Shown in pieces: positions 7,825-16,359 of a stretch of 31,253 nucleotides of DNA. This stretch comes from a virus. Both the position numbers and the translations under genes were made by a program. The DNA lies in IMG/VR virus record IMGVR_UViG_3300037222_000033, positions 1 to 31,253 of that record. One strand, 5' to 3'. Positions within the stretch are counted from its first letter, which is position 1; the number at the start of each line of letters is the position of its first letter. The notes under the pieces are model-generated. The model did no database searches. It saw nothing but the letters and a program-made list of their open reading frames with translations, and was not told the DNA's origin.

Positions 7825-9153
7825 TTAGATTTGGACGGAAGCCCTTAGCGCTTTCGCCTCTGCGAGGCGTTGTTCGCGCACGGATTCCGCACTGAGAACC
7901 GTAACGGTCGGGACAGGATCAACGTCCGGCTCTACGTCATTGTCGCCATCAGGATCGGCAGCCGCGTTGCTGGCCAGAACATCCTTGATGCATTCTGTTG
8001 CGGACGCGTGATGGTCCATTGCCTTCTGCAGCAACGCCTCGTTGGCGTTGCTGATCTTTCGCCCAGCCTTATCCACTGGCGCGATAATAATTTCTGCGGT
8101 TACGTCTTTTTGTTCGGTGATATCTTTTTGCTCGTATTCGTCGGCGATTTCCTTCGCCAACTCGATGACATCAACGGGCGCTTCAGTCTGGGCGAGGCGC
8201 ACCTGAGCGGCCGTAACGCCAGATTTAATCGCCTTTAGCTCACCGTCGACGATATCGGCGAATGGCAGTTTATAGCTGCTTCGCAGCACGGGATTCGCGG
8301 CGTCGTGAATAAGGAAGCCGCGAGCGGCCTTGGCGCCATCTGGGCAATCGCCATCGAATCCGGCATCATCGAGAACGCGTTTCGCCGCGGCGGCGCCGTC
8401 CCAAATCTCGGCATCGGCTACCGGTAAATCATCGGCGGCGCCGACCTTCCAGTCAGCCGCTTCGGATTTCGCTAGATATTTCTGGCGCGTGGTGCGCGGG
8501 GTCTTGGCCTGGCGGAACGTTTCCTCAAGCACGTTGCGCGGGATCAGCACCTTGCCTTCGCCGTCCAAAATTCGCTCCGCCCATTCCGAGATCGGACCCG
8601 TATCAATGCCGGCTGATCGCGCATCGATCAGAGCATTTTGATTGCAAGGAATTGGGCACAAACTGACCTCGAGTAAAATTTGCTTGATAAAATCCAAGCC
8701 CGATGGCCGCTTCTTGTCCTTGGAGAATTCCCATTCAGTCGGGATGAAGCCGACCGAGACCGCATTTAGGAATTTGCCGCGAACCATTTTTGCAAGCGTA
8801 GCAGCAAACGGATAAATATCTTCCGTTACGAATTCGAGATCGCCCTTCAGTTTGCCGGCGATAATTCCCAAGTTTTCCCATCGCCCAATGGGTGGCATAG
8901 AACTATCGTGGCACCAGAGGCCGACTCCGTTCTTTTCTTCGAAGTCTTTAAGATTTGTCCATCCAGATTGTTTGATGAGATCTCCGGAAAGATCTATGCT
9001 CTCGTCGCTGCATGTAAACCGAAAGACGTTCGGATTTGCGCCGTCGACCTGAGCTGGATCGCCAGGCATCGCCCGCAAAATACGGCAATCGGGTTGTGCG
9101 CCATCCTTGGCGGCAATCCTGAACGCATCTGCAGTCAAGAGTTCTATCGGCAT
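7825..9153 (-). CDS. HK97-family prohead protease with a long C-terminal extension
   Basis: 442 residues, about twice the length of a minimal protease. Residues 1-185 hold the herpesvirus-type serine protease fold: the GLWCHD segment gives the catalytic His82, and NAVSVGFIP gives Ser133. EVSLCPIPCNQNALI is the conserved closing strand. Residues about 235-340 contain a second module (LPVADAEIWDG, AGFDGDCPDGAKAARGF, then SYKLPFADIVDGELKAI) that I associate with longer phage protease proteins, and the C-terminal 110 residues are acidic and helical like a scaffold. It probably cleaves delta domains and itself during head maturation. The start codon is 11 bases after the HNH gene stop. Confidence 0.88.
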   Translation of the reverse strand: MPIELLTADAFRIAAKDGAQPDCRILRAMPGDPAQVDGANPNVFRFTCSDESIDLSGDLIKQSGWTNLKDFEEKNGVGLWCHDSSMPPIGRWENLGIIAGKLKGDLEFVTEDIYPFAATLAKMVRGKFLNAVSVGFIPTEWEFSKDKKRPSGLDFIKQILLEVSLCPIPCNQNALIDARSAGIDTGPISEWAERILDGEGKVLIPRNVLEETFRQAKTPRTTRQKYLAKSEAADWKVGAADDLPVADAEIWDGAAAAKRVLDDAGFDGDCPDGAKAARGFLIHDAANPVLRSSYKLPFADIVDGELKAIKSGVTAAQVRLAQTEAPVDVIELAKEIADEYEQKDITEQKDVTAEIIIAPVDKAGRKISNANEALLQKAMDHHASATECIKDVLASNAAADPDGDNDVEPDVDPVPTVTVLSAESVREQRLAEAKALRASVQI

Positions 9154-9164
9154 TGAAACCTCGT

Positions 9165-10088
9165 TCAGTCTATCGGTGCGCCTAGCGCGGCTAGGCGGGC
9201 GCGCAGCCGATCAATGAGAATGTCTTTTTGGTGGTGTGTGAGCCAGCGATTGACTTTAGTCGCCGAATGGCGATTGCGACCGGCTTCGGATTTTTCGCCA
9301 ACACTTTTCTCGTCGTGACAGACGGCGCATAGCACCTGAAGATTAGCTAGCTTCGTTTGTCCGCCACGCATCATTGGTATGATGTGGTCAATCTGCCATG
9401 TTTTTGGTGGCGCAAAAAAATCGAGCGGGACAGCACAATTCTGGCAGGATGACCCGGATCGCTCAAACAGAAACGCTCTTAGAAATTTTCCAGAAGCGCC
9501 GCGCGATGCATATTCAGCGTCTGGATCGGCCAACATTTTAGCTCGGCCTGTATTTAGCCGCGCCGACTTGCCGAGATATTTCTGAAGTACCCCAATGTGA
9601 TGCCCGCAAAGCGTGTTTCGCGCGTAGTCACCCTTGCGGGTAAGCAGCGTCTTGTGTGCAAGATATTGTCGGCCGCGGCTAGATTGAAGGATGGTTCGAC
9701 AGGCCATCGTCTCATTGCATTCTGGCCAACAACATTTTATTTGATGAAGGCCGAATGCATCGGTGCATTCTCTCGAGCAAAATGTGCTCTTCTTCAACTG
9801 GCTTCGCCGCCGTGTTACGGGATTACCGCATTGATGGCAGGGCGCACTTACATGCGTCCTAAGTTCTACCGCCTCACAACATGCCTCTGAGCACAGCCAC
9901 TTGCCTGCTGTCGGATGCGCTCTCTTCGGGTTTGTTTTTCGGATTAATCTATTTCTCCGGCGATAGTGCAGTCTATTGCATTCGTCGCAGGGGACGACTT
10001 CTCCGGTTTTTGGTCGGCTTCCGACCTTCCGCGCGATTGCGGGGATGCTGTCAAACAGATCAAAAAGGGGTAATGTATTTTTAGCCAT
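9165..10088 (-). CDS. HNH endonuclease with N-terminal zinc clusters, homing-type insert
   Basis: 307 residues. Three Cys clusters (CDEC with CSEAC, CHQC with CSREC, and CCWPEC) in the first 150 residues look like treble-clef DNA-binding fingers. The C-terminal third holds the HNH nuclease: CQNC, then WQIDHIIPMMRGG, then NLQVLCAVCHDEK, with zinc-binding CxxC pairs around the catalytic His. GGAGG lies about nine bases before the ATG. It interrupts the head gene order between a capsid-fold gene and the protease, as free-standing homing endonucleases often do. The 127 bases before it (10089-10215) hold no gene that I can see. Confidence 0.85.
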   Translation of the reverse strand: MAKNTLPLFDLFDSIPAIARKVGSRPKTGEVVPCDECNRLHYRRRNRLIRKTNPKRAHPTAGKWLCSEACCEAVELRTHVSAPCHQCGNPVTRRRSQLKKSTFCSRECTDAFGLHQIKCCWPECNETMACRTILQSSRGRQYLAHKTLLTRKGDYARNTLCGHHIGVLQKYLGKSARLNTGRAKMLADPDAEYASRGASGKFLRAFLFERSGSSCQNCAVPLDFFAPPKTWQIDHIIPMMRGGQTKLANLQVLCAVCHDEKSVGEKSEAGRNRHSATKVNRWLTHHQKDILIDRLRARLAALGAPID

Positions 10089-10215
10089 TGTCTCGCGCCT
10101 CCAGCGCAGATGATGGTTAGGGTTGGCGCGGTGTTACAAGCACTGCGTCAACCCGCTAATTTTACACTTTCTCCCGTTAAAATACTAGAAGTTTCCAGTT
10201 ACCGGCATCCCAAAT

Positions 10216-11277
10216 TTACGGCGCGACCAACGCGGCGAGCGGCCCGAAATTGTTGGAATCTCCAAGCCCATGCACGACTGCATGGAATCGCTCGGTTCCG
10301 AGGACGGCGATCTCGTCCTGATCGAGATAGCGATCCGCCGAACGCGCCAGGGTCAGACCGCGGCGCTGCCCGAGCGCCCCGCCCTTATACATGTCACCGA
10401 AGGCGAGCATCGTGGCGCCGGAAAGCGTCGTACTGATCAGCGGAAGTTTCTGAGTAAGGATGACGGGGAAGCCCTGGAAGTAGGGTGTCATCACCCCATC
10501 GAGTTCTGCCATGGGCAGATAGCCGCCGCCAGCGATGCGGATGAGGGTCTGAGCAAGACAGGTCTGAGAACAATACCATGCCGCATTCGGGATCGCGGCG
10601 GCTGTTACCGACGCCATCAGACTGCCGAGATCATTCGAATCGAGCGTCAAAAATGTATTGTGGCCGGTGGCAGCAACGACCTTTGCCTTGGCATGATTGC
10701 CATCGAGCACGATGGATCCGATGCCGCGCATCGTTCCGTACTTCGAAGTCCCGTCGCCATTGAAGGCGCAATCGTCTTCCTGAGCTGCGAATGCGTAGCC
10801 GATTTCGTTCGCTACAAAATCAACGATGTCCGAGATCGCATCTTCTTCAAGCTCGCTCGATATCCTGATGAGCGAAGCGATCTTCTTGGCCGTAAGATTG
10901 ACCTTATCGAGAGTGACGGCGGTCTCTACGTTAACGCCAGCGCTGTTATTACCTCCAACGAAGAACGCGCTGGCGCCATCTAGGCGCCGCGGAACATCGG
11001 TACTATCAGACGCCATCGGAATGATGCGGGCGCGACGACGGAAGGCGCCGTAAGTATCGCGAATATCCAAGATCGCGTTCGAAAGTTCGTTCGGAACCAG
11101 GAAGCCGCCGCTGGAGTCGATACCTTCACCGGTGGCCTTTGTGATCGCCACGTTATTCGATTTGCACCACGTCAGCGCTTTTTCGTTATGATAGATCGTA
11201 GCAAGGATCCATTGACCGGCGCGCTGATATCGCGCCTCGATCTCTGGACCACGCCCCGGAAACGCGCGATGCCTCAT
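10216..11277 (-). CDS. Second HK97-fold capsid protein, lacking the delta domain
   Basis: 353 residues, clearly homologous along its length to the 441-residue capsid protein at 6367-7692. Its residue n aligns with residue n+90 of that protein at the start, and nearly without gaps to a shared LVAP C terminus. Shared blocks include GEGIDSSGGFLVP, DKVNLTAKK, EEDISD-like and AAQEDDCAFNGDGTSKYG, and ATGHNTF. It lacks exactly the helical delta region. Its ATG overlaps the portal stop as ATGA, the position normally held by the protease or capsid gene. All conserved elements of the mature fold remain, so it does not look like a decaying copy. It may be a minor or vertex capsid protein. Confidence 0.9.
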   Translation of the reverse strand: MRHRAFPGRGPEIEARYQRAGQWILATIYHNEKALTWCKSNNVAITKATGEGIDSSGGFLVPNELSNAILDIRDTYGAFRRRARIIPMASDSTDVPRRLDGASAFFVGGNNSAGVNVETAVTLDKVNLTAKKIASLIRISSELEEDAISDIVDFVANEIGYAFAAQEDDCAFNGDGTSKYGTMRGIGSIVLDGNHAKAKVVAATGHNTFLTLDSNDLGSLMASVTAAAIPNAAWYCSQTCLAQTLIRIAGGGYLPMAELDGVMTPYFQGFPVILTQKLPLISTTLSGATMLAFGDMYKGGALGQRRGLTLARSADRYLDQDEIAVLGTERFHAVVHGLGDSNNFGPLAALVAP

Positions 11278-12662
11278 TCGTCATCTCCTGATTCTAATTC
11301 GGTCGCGCCAGTGTTCTGGACGAAATCGCTTTGTTCGCTCACGATGTACGGCGCTATCGCGGATTTCTGCGGAGCGGCCGGTGTACTTGGAGTATCCGGC
11401 AACGTTCCGCCATCGGGACGACCGGCACCGTCCGGCGCTGCGCCTGACATGTCCGAACCGCTGGGCGCAAGATTGACCGGCGTTAGAAGGACGTCGCCGC
11501 CCTCCAAAGGAGGATCGCCATTTTCGGCGCGGCATTCATTTTGTGTCGAGATGCCCGACATGATCTTGAGGCGCTGGTTATTGATCCGCGTCGCTTCCGC
11601 GGCACGAAGCAATCTGCGCTCGTCGAAATCAGCAACTAGACCTTCTTTATCCAGATTGAATTTCTGAACGAACTTCTGTTCCCACGCGTCTAGATCAGGC
11701 ATGATCGTGGTATTGACGTATTGCTGATCGGCGTCGTCAACCTTGAGCCTCGACATCTCGCCCTTGATGCCGAGCTTGTAGAGCGGCATATCAAACCAGC
11801 GCGCAATGTCGCCTATCGAATATTCACGCTGCGCTATGAATTCCAGATCAACCGAGCTAAGCTGCGTCGCCTGCCATTTCAGTCCCTCTTCAAGGATCGC
11901 AGTTTTTCCGGCGTTGTTAATGCCGGATCTGAGCTGTTCCCATTGCGTTCGCAATCGGGTTGCGGCGTCGAGAGATAGAAGTTTGTCCGTCTGCAGCACG
12001 CCACTCGGACGCGCTCCGTTATTCATGAATCGTGCGGCTTGCTGTTCGAAGCCCATCGCTAGACCGATCGAGTCTCGCGCGATCGAGATCAGAGAAAGGC
12101 CCATCAGCATATTGAAGCCGATATTCCGAAGATGAAAAATATCCTCTTCCGGAATCATCAGTGGTTGCGTTTTCAGGATGGCATTCAAAAAGATGCCCTG
12201 ACGCGTTACCGAATAGAAGATTTCGCCGCCCGGCGCCTCGTAAAGGATTACAAGATCCGGATTGATCGGAATCAGCGCGGTCGGATTTCCCCGCCCATCC
12301 CGCATGATGACCGCAAACGCGTTGCCGCGAAGCAAATACGCTCCGTGCATCTGGCGAGCCCATTCGGTCCAGTCTTGCCACTGATTTGGGCGTTTGAATA
12401 ATTTCGCGACCGGATGATTCGTGATCGGCTTATCGGCGCGCGCAGAATTCTCTCTCATCAGCCGCGGCGAACAACGCGCAACATCCTTCGACCTAATCGA
12501 GATACAAGCAAAGACCGTCGAAACACTGACGGCGGTTGTCTGATTGACGGCAAGTCCAGTTGCGGACTTCGTTCCACCGAGCAACGGATATAACGTGGAA
12601 TTGCCGGTAGCTTTTTCGACCGTCCCGCCAAATACGCGGCGGCCCCAGTCGATCAAACCCAT
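11274..12662 (-). CDS. Portal protein, HK97 family
   Basis: 462 residues. The N terminus (GLIDWGRRVFGG) and the block NQTTAVSVSTVFACISIRSK match HK97-type portals, as do the middle segments NPDLVILYEAPGG, FHLRNIGFNMLMGLSLI and FMNNGARPSGVL, and the stem region EEGLKWQATQLSSVDLEF with AQREYSIGDIARWFDMPLYK. The dodecameric portal is the channel for DNA packaging and the docking site for terminase and connector. The C-terminal 60 residues are Pro/Gly/Ser-rich and probably disordered. AAGGAAA precedes the ATG. It begins 11 bases after the terminase stop and overlaps the next capsid gene by 4 nt. Confidence 0.93.
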   Translation of the reverse strand: MGLIDWGRRVFGGTVEKATGNSTLYPLLGGTKSATGLAVNQTTAVSVSTVFACISIRSKDVARCSPRLMRENSARADKPITNHPVAKLFKRPNQWQDWTEWARQMHGAYLLRGNAFAVIMRDGRGNPTALIPINPDLVILYEAPGGEIFYSVTRQGIFLNAILKTQPLMIPEEDIFHLRNIGFNMLMGLSLISIARDSIGLAMGFEQQAARFMNNGARPSGVLQTDKLLSLDAATRLRTQWEQLRSGINNAGKTAILEEGLKWQATQLSSVDLEFIAQREYSIGDIARWFDMPLYKLGIKGEMSRLKVDDADQQYVNTTIMPDLDAWEQKFVQKFNLDKEGLVADFDERRLLRAAEATRINNQRLKIMSGISTQNECRAENGDPPLEGGDVLLTPVNLAPSGSDMSGAAPDGAGRPDGGTLPDTPSTPAAPQKSAIAPYIVSEQSDFVQNTGATELESGDDE

Positions 12663-12673
12663 AAAGAATTTCC

Positions 12674-14554
12674 TTAGACGACTAGAATCTCTCTAGTCTC
12701 ATATACTGAGGCGTCGGACCCAAATTCGGCGATTGCCGCACCCGTCGACATCGCTATCGTTACGAGACCGTCAATTCGTCCGCGTGAGCGTTTTTTATCG
12801 AATGCCCTGTTCTTCTGACCGTCTGCAATCAGAAGGGCATTCGCCGCGCAAGAGTAGGTCACGGGCGACCGCTCGATGGTGATGCCGTTGTTTAGAATTC
12901 GATCCTCGAGTCGCTCAACGGAGCGCGGCATACATAGCCGCTCGATCGGTTGCCCGTTCTGATCCAACTCTTTGTAGAAAATAACTCGCGTACCCTGACC
13001 ATGCGAAACTAGTTTAAGACCTTGGCCCCGATCAGTGTCCGGACCTTCCCAGAGCCAGACCGCGAAACCGTTCGTCTCGCAAGCCTTCATGAAGTCGCCC
13101 ATGCCGGCCGGATCGAATGCTAGAAACTGAACATCGAACTCGCTGCAGATCTCGGCGACCTTGGCTGCGATATAAGTCTTGTCGATCACGGCACCGGTGA
13201 CTGCTGTCAGATATCCGTCGGCTTCCCATTGCACATAAGGCGCGTTATCGGACGTCGCTCGATCGGCGAGTCCATCCTTCGTCGTCCAGTACCAGGTCTT
13301 GGCCCAGAGATGCTTGCTGTCGTCAATCCAAACTGCTGTTAGCGCTGTCAGATCGTTCTTCTGTGATAAATCGATCGATAGCCAGCATTTGCATTTCTTC
13401 AGTGCTGGCAGATCAAGGTCGCCCTGAACGGCCGACCATGCTTCTTCCGCAATCCAGAAGTCCACTGAGCCTAGCGGGATTCCGAAGAAGAGACGTTTGA
13501 CGGACATCGCCGTCGATATTTTCCATCTTGCCGTATTGACTTCGCCGCGGATATTTTCGACCGGGAAAGTAATATTAAGCGCGGGAAGCGCCTTAGACCA
13601 GCACGCCTCGTTATCGAAAACGGTTTCTCGGTCGGCCTTGTCGACGCGGGCGATGAAGGCAAAAGCCTCATCGTCCCTAATCTCTCCCCTCGCTACCTTC
13701 TGATAAAATTCCGAATACTCTGTGCCAACGATCTGCGTTGACGCCGGCGTGTTTGTGCCAAGCAACATCAATGCGTCGCCCGACATTTTAGCGATTGCCC
13801 GCATCCACGTCTCGATCGACGCGTTAGTTTTCATCTCGTGGATTTCATCAGCCGCAACGAGTATCGGCTTAGGTCCGGAGATCGCCTCGCCATTAGCCAG
13901 AGACTGGAAAACAGAATTAGTATCTGGATGCTCAATCTTGAAGGCATTATCCAGAATTCCGCGGATGACTACTTGGCCGCGGCTTTCTAGCGTGTCACCA
14001 TCTTCCGGATCGGAGCCCGGTATAGGCGCGCGGCACATCGCCGCCGCATCCTTGAACAAGACATTCGCGGTCGCCTTATCCTGGCCGATCGCGTAGACCT
14101 TGGCGCGCTGCACGCCGTAATAGCCCATCATGTACAGGCCGATGGCGGCCATCAATGGCGATTTGGCTTGACCCTTTCCGGTCTCAAACCAGCCGGAGCG
14201 AAACCGCATCCGGCCGGAGTCCTTACGCCAACCGAACAGCGAACCCACGCAAAACGTATGCCATGGCAAAAGATTGAAGGGCTGCCCAACCTTTGCACCC
14301 TCAGTAATCGATAGGACTGCCGGGAAGAAACCGAAGGCATGTTCGGCTTTCTCTGGGCACCAGTGAAGGCCGCGCGCCGCGCCGTCTACCAAATCCTTAA
14401 GATGGCGCTCTGCGGCATGCCGGACTATCTCGCCGGAGACAATCTGTCCTTTGACGACATCACGCGCCCAGCGCGTGGTCGGATCACTTGGTAACCGACT
14501 TGAGGTATCCACCGCCGATGAGCGACGGTTTTTGCCTCTGGACTTTTCCGCCAT
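12674..14554 (-). CDS. terL: Terminase large subunit
   Basis: 626 residues, with the ATPase at the N terminus and the nuclease at the C terminus. The Walker A variant ETGKGQAKS is at 124-132, Walker B ILVAADEIHE at 231-240, and LLGTNTP near 265 fits the coupling motif. The RNase H-like nuclease has its first acidic residue in SIDLSQKND (Asp395), the second in FLAFDPAGMGDF, and a third in RGRIDGLVTIAMS near the C terminus. It translocates DNA into the prohead and cuts the genome. The ATG lies inside the small-subunit gene, with a 71-nt overlap, implying coupled translation. Confidence 0.94.
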   Translation of the reverse strand: MAEKSRGKNRRSSAVDTSSRLPSDPTTRWARDVVKGQIVSGEIVRHAAERHLKDLVDGAARGLHWCPEKAEHAFGFFPAVLSITEGAKVGQPFNLLPWHTFCVGSLFGWRKDSGRMRFRSGWFETGKGQAKSPLMAAIGLYMMGYYGVQRAKVYAIGQDKATANVLFKDAAAMCRAPIPGSDPEDGDTLESRGQVVIRGILDNAFKIEHPDTNSVFQSLANGEAISGPKPILVAADEIHEMKTNASIETWMRAIAKMSGDALMLLGTNTPASTQIVGTEYSEFYQKVARGEIRDDEAFAFIARVDKADRETVFDNEACWSKALPALNITFPVENIRGEVNTARWKISTAMSVKRLFFGIPLGSVDFWIAEEAWSAVQGDLDLPALKKCKCWLSIDLSQKNDLTALTAVWIDDSKHLWAKTWYWTTKDGLADRATSDNAPYVQWEADGYLTAVTGAVIDKTYIAAKVAEICSEFDVQFLAFDPAGMGDFMKACETNGFAVWLWEGPDTDRGQGLKLVSHGQGTRVIFYKELDQNGQPIERLCMPRSVERLEDRILNNGITIERSPVTYSCAANALLIADGQKNRAFDKKRSRGRIDGLVTIAMSTGAAIAEFGSDASVYETREILVV

Positions 14555-14984
14555 TGTTGCGTCGTCGCGGTGTGATGGTCAGCTCCGCTTCAGCGGCTGA
14601 CGCCATCGCATTCGCATCCTTTAATACTGTGAACCACGGATTATAGGCGGGCTGCTTTTTGCCCTTGCGCGGGAACACCGCGCCTTCTTCCGCGACGTGG
14701 CGCATTGCGATCTCATATAGAACATAGCAATCTATCAGCCGCTTAATCTGGCGTTCATTAGCGTTCGCCAGTTTCTCGGAACTTCGAAGCTCGCCGACGA
14801 TGACCCGCCATTGCTGGCGCGCCAACTCCTGATCTAGTTCATCAGTAAATTGCGTAGACCAATCCGGCTCGGTAATACCATCCACGATCGACAATGGAAC
14901 CGGCGCCTTGCGTGGCTCCAGTGGAGACACCTTATCTTTTGGTTTGCGGCCGGCGCCGATACGCTTCCCGCCATGCATCGACAT
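14484..14984 (-). CDS. terS: Terminase small subunit, P27 family
   Basis: 166 residues from the ATG at 14984. A second ATG two codons on is equally possible. It begins with the basic motif GGKRIGAGRKPKDK, typical of P27/Terminase_4 small subunits, followed by a helical core (WRVIVGELRSSEKLANANER then IDCYVLYEIAMRHVAEE) and the late block YNPWFTVLKDANAMASAAEAELTITP, which is diagnostic for the family. It recognises the packaging site and recruits the large subunit. Only a distant AGGA (about 13 bases upstream) is available as a ribosome site. Confidence 0.87.
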   Translation of the reverse strand: MSMHGGKRIGAGRKPKDKVSPLEPRKAPVPLSIVDGITEPDWSTQFTDELDQELARQQWRVIVGELRSSEKLANANERQIKRLIDCYVLYEIAMRHVAEEGAVFPRKGKKQPAYNPWFTVLKDANAMASAAEAELTITPRRRNNGGKVQRQKPSLIGGGYLKSVTK

Positions 14985-15022
14985 CAGATTTGAATTGTTC
15001 CTCAAAATCAAGAAATCAAAAT

Positions 15023-15045
15023 GATAACAAGTTCAATTTGTTATC
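15023..15045. promoter_or_regulatory. Perfect 8-bp inverted repeat upstream of the terminase genes
   Basis: GATAACAA (15023-15030) and TTGTTATC (15038-15045) are exact reverse complements separated by 7 bases. The surrounding 15012-15170 is unusually AT-rich for this window and holds no gene. It lies 39 bases before the terminase small-subunit ATG on the transcribed strand. It could be an operator for a late promoter or a packaging-site element. No convincing -10/-35 pair was found. Confidence 0.4.
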
Positions 15046-15170
15046 GCCATATTGACCTCATTATGCGATGGGTCGGTCTTGATTTCAGGTCTTACTGCAA
15101 ATGGAGCTATTTGACCGGTTCCAGCCTCTATTTCGGCCGGCAAACAAACCCCTATCCCCGCTGCATTGCG

Positions 15171-15503
15171 CTAGATTTTATTCCAAGGATGTGCGGGGTC
15201 AATTGGTCTGCCGTTGGCGTCACTGCCCGACATGAAGCCACGCGCCTCGTCGCGTTGTTTAGTGCTGTTGTGGTGCGTCTCGCATAGAGCCGCCCAGTTA
15301 TTATTCTTGTCCCAGAACAACGACTGATCGCCACGGTGTGGCTTGATATGGTCGACCACGGTTGCAGCTACCTGCCGGCCCATGCCAGCACACTTGATGC
15401 AATGTGGATGGGACTTCAGATAACCTCTGCGAGCCTGACGCCATGCGGCGCCATATCCTCGCTGCTGTGCTGTTGCTCTTGCATCTGTCACAGTAGACAC
15501 CAT
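15171..15503 (-). CDS. HNH endonuclease next to the terminase genes
   Basis: 110 residues from the ATG at 15503. A TTG 12 codons upstream is an alternative. The sequence QQRGYGAAWRQARRGYLKSH is the usual N-terminal block of small HNH proteins in HK97-type packaging modules. It is followed by the zinc ligands CIKC, the catalytic core VVDHIKPHRGDQSLFWD, and WAALCETHHNSTKQRDE. In the HK97-like group such HNH proteins work with the terminase during specific genome cleavage and packaging, and the position directly before the small subunit fits. No good ribosome site is visible at either start. Confidence 0.87.
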   Translation of the reverse strand: MVSTVTDARATAQQRGYGAAWRQARRGYLKSHPHCIKCAGMGRQVAATVVDHIKPHRGDQSLFWDKNNNWAALCETHHNSTKQRDEARGFMSGSDANGRPIDPAHPWNKI

Positions 15504-15542
15504 TGAGCGCGTGGCAAAGTACGGCGACCAGAGTAACAAACA

Positions 15543-15827
15543 TCAGGCGCAGTCATCGTCCGGCGCGCAATATGCCACGTCGCACGGCAATCCATTGTCC
15601 GCGTGGTCCATGGTCAGATCACGATCACCGCCTACGGATGATCCATGGAACAGATGCTCAAGCCCGATGGTTTGACGCCTACGTTGGATGCGAGCCTTGC
15701 CGCCATCCTCTGGCAAATCGTCGATCAACGGAGTTGTTGGGAAGCTGCTTTCGTAAATAGCTTGGGCTTGCCGGATTAACGCATCGCGATCAACTTCGGG
15801 GCGAAATGGAATAATTGTTGCGCTCAT
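15543..15827 (-). CDS. Small acidic protein of unknown function
   Basis: 94 residues from an ATG at 15827 with GAGG about eight bases upstream. The N terminus (MSATIIPFRPEVDRDALIRQ) is well formed and followed by a helix; the C terminus is rich in Asp and ends in a Cys/Asp cluster (CAPDDDCA). It lies just before the HNH gene. I do not recognise a family. Between it and the next gene upstream lies a 190-base stretch, 15828-16017, with only weak very short frames. Confidence 0.6.
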   Translation of the reverse strand: MSATIIPFRPEVDRDALIRQAQAIYESSFPTTPLIDDLPEDGGKARIQRRRQTIGLEHLFHGSSVGGDRDLTMDHADNGLPCDVAYCAPDDDCA

Positions 15828-16017
15828 ATTGTCGCCTCGCGAATATTATTTGCGCCGGTACGTTGCCGGGTTGAAGATGGTAATCCAGAAAATCATCAAG
15901 AGCATGACGGCTTCCCCTCGGATAAATTTCGCCCCGTCCCTACCAATCAGGATGGCCTACCCTCTATGTGGACTTACGGCGCTCGGGGCCGGTCAGGCGA
16001 TCAACTCTGACCGTTTC

Positions 16018-16116
16018 TCAATCGAAATCAGATCCAAAATGGAGCACCTGATAGACGGCCGGGCCGCGCTTGGATGCTGGAATATGGAATAGGCCCCAAT
16101 GGCTGCATGAAATCAT
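16018..16116 (-). CDS. Possible 32-residue peptide coupled to the upstream gene
   Basis: An ATG at 16116 overlaps the stop of the upstream gene as ATGA, the dominant arrangement in this genome, and opens 32 codons to a TGA. The sequence (ISCSHWGLFHIPASKRGP then VLHFGSDFD) has no recognisable domain. The overlap is the only support. Chance is a real possibility because the frame is short. Confidence 0.3.
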   Translation of the reverse strand: MISCSHWGLFHIPASKRGPAVYQVLHFGSDFD

Positions 16117-16340
16117 GCTACTGGTTCCTTTGGGTGTTCGTGTAGATATTTTGAATCATAACTCTGTTCTGGCGTGTCTTCCGGCAATAGTGCAAGTGAC
16201 TGCAACCAAGCGTCGCCCATCAATGCTGTAGTCGCCATCGTCATCGCCAGCATTTCGAACGGATCAGGACCAATCCAGAAGGCGCGGTCGCGATTTGATT
16301 TGGCTCGAAAATCGGTCCCATAGATGATCTGTGCTGTCAT
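16113..16340 (-). CDS. Small protein of unknown function, first gene of the putative late unit
   Basis: 75 residues from an ATG at 16340, with GGAAGGA ending about six bases upstream, a strong site. The sequence begins TAQIIYGTDFRAKSNRDRAF and has a middle hydrophobic stretch (FEMLAMTMATTALMGDAWLQ) that could be an amphipathic helix, followed by an acidic tail. It comes immediately after a structured leader (16360-16432). No family is recognised. It may be the first product made when late transcription begins. Confidence 0.65.
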   Translation of the reverse strand: MTAQIIYGTDFRAKSNRDRAFWIGPDPFEMLAMTMATTALMGDAWLQSLALLPEDTPEQSYDSKYLHEHPKEPVA

Positions 16341-16359
16341 GCTAGATCCTTCCATGTAA

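Noticed and set aside
6484-7848. Plus-strand open frame of 454 codons opposite the major capsid gene
   Set aside because: It is the antisense reading of a strongly conserved HK97 capsid gene, has a His/Arg-rich composition without domain signal, and has no ribosome site. High GC at third positions leaves such frames open.
10270-10983. Plus-strand open frame of 237 codons opposite the short capsid gene
   Set aside because: It mirrors the capsid coding sequence and shows no protein-like pattern.
15301-15543. Frame starting at an ATG that overlaps the upstream stop, in another frame over the HNH gene
   Set aside because: The HNH motifs lie in the other frame. The ATGA overlap is suggestive, but the product has no domain. 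A frameshift joining the two could not be shown from sequence alone.
15846-15905. A 19-codon minus-strand frame with a GAGGGGAAG ribosome-like site
   Set aside because: The hydrophobic peptide is very short and does not overlap or touch its neighbours, unlike most small genes here. Support is too thin to list it as a gene.
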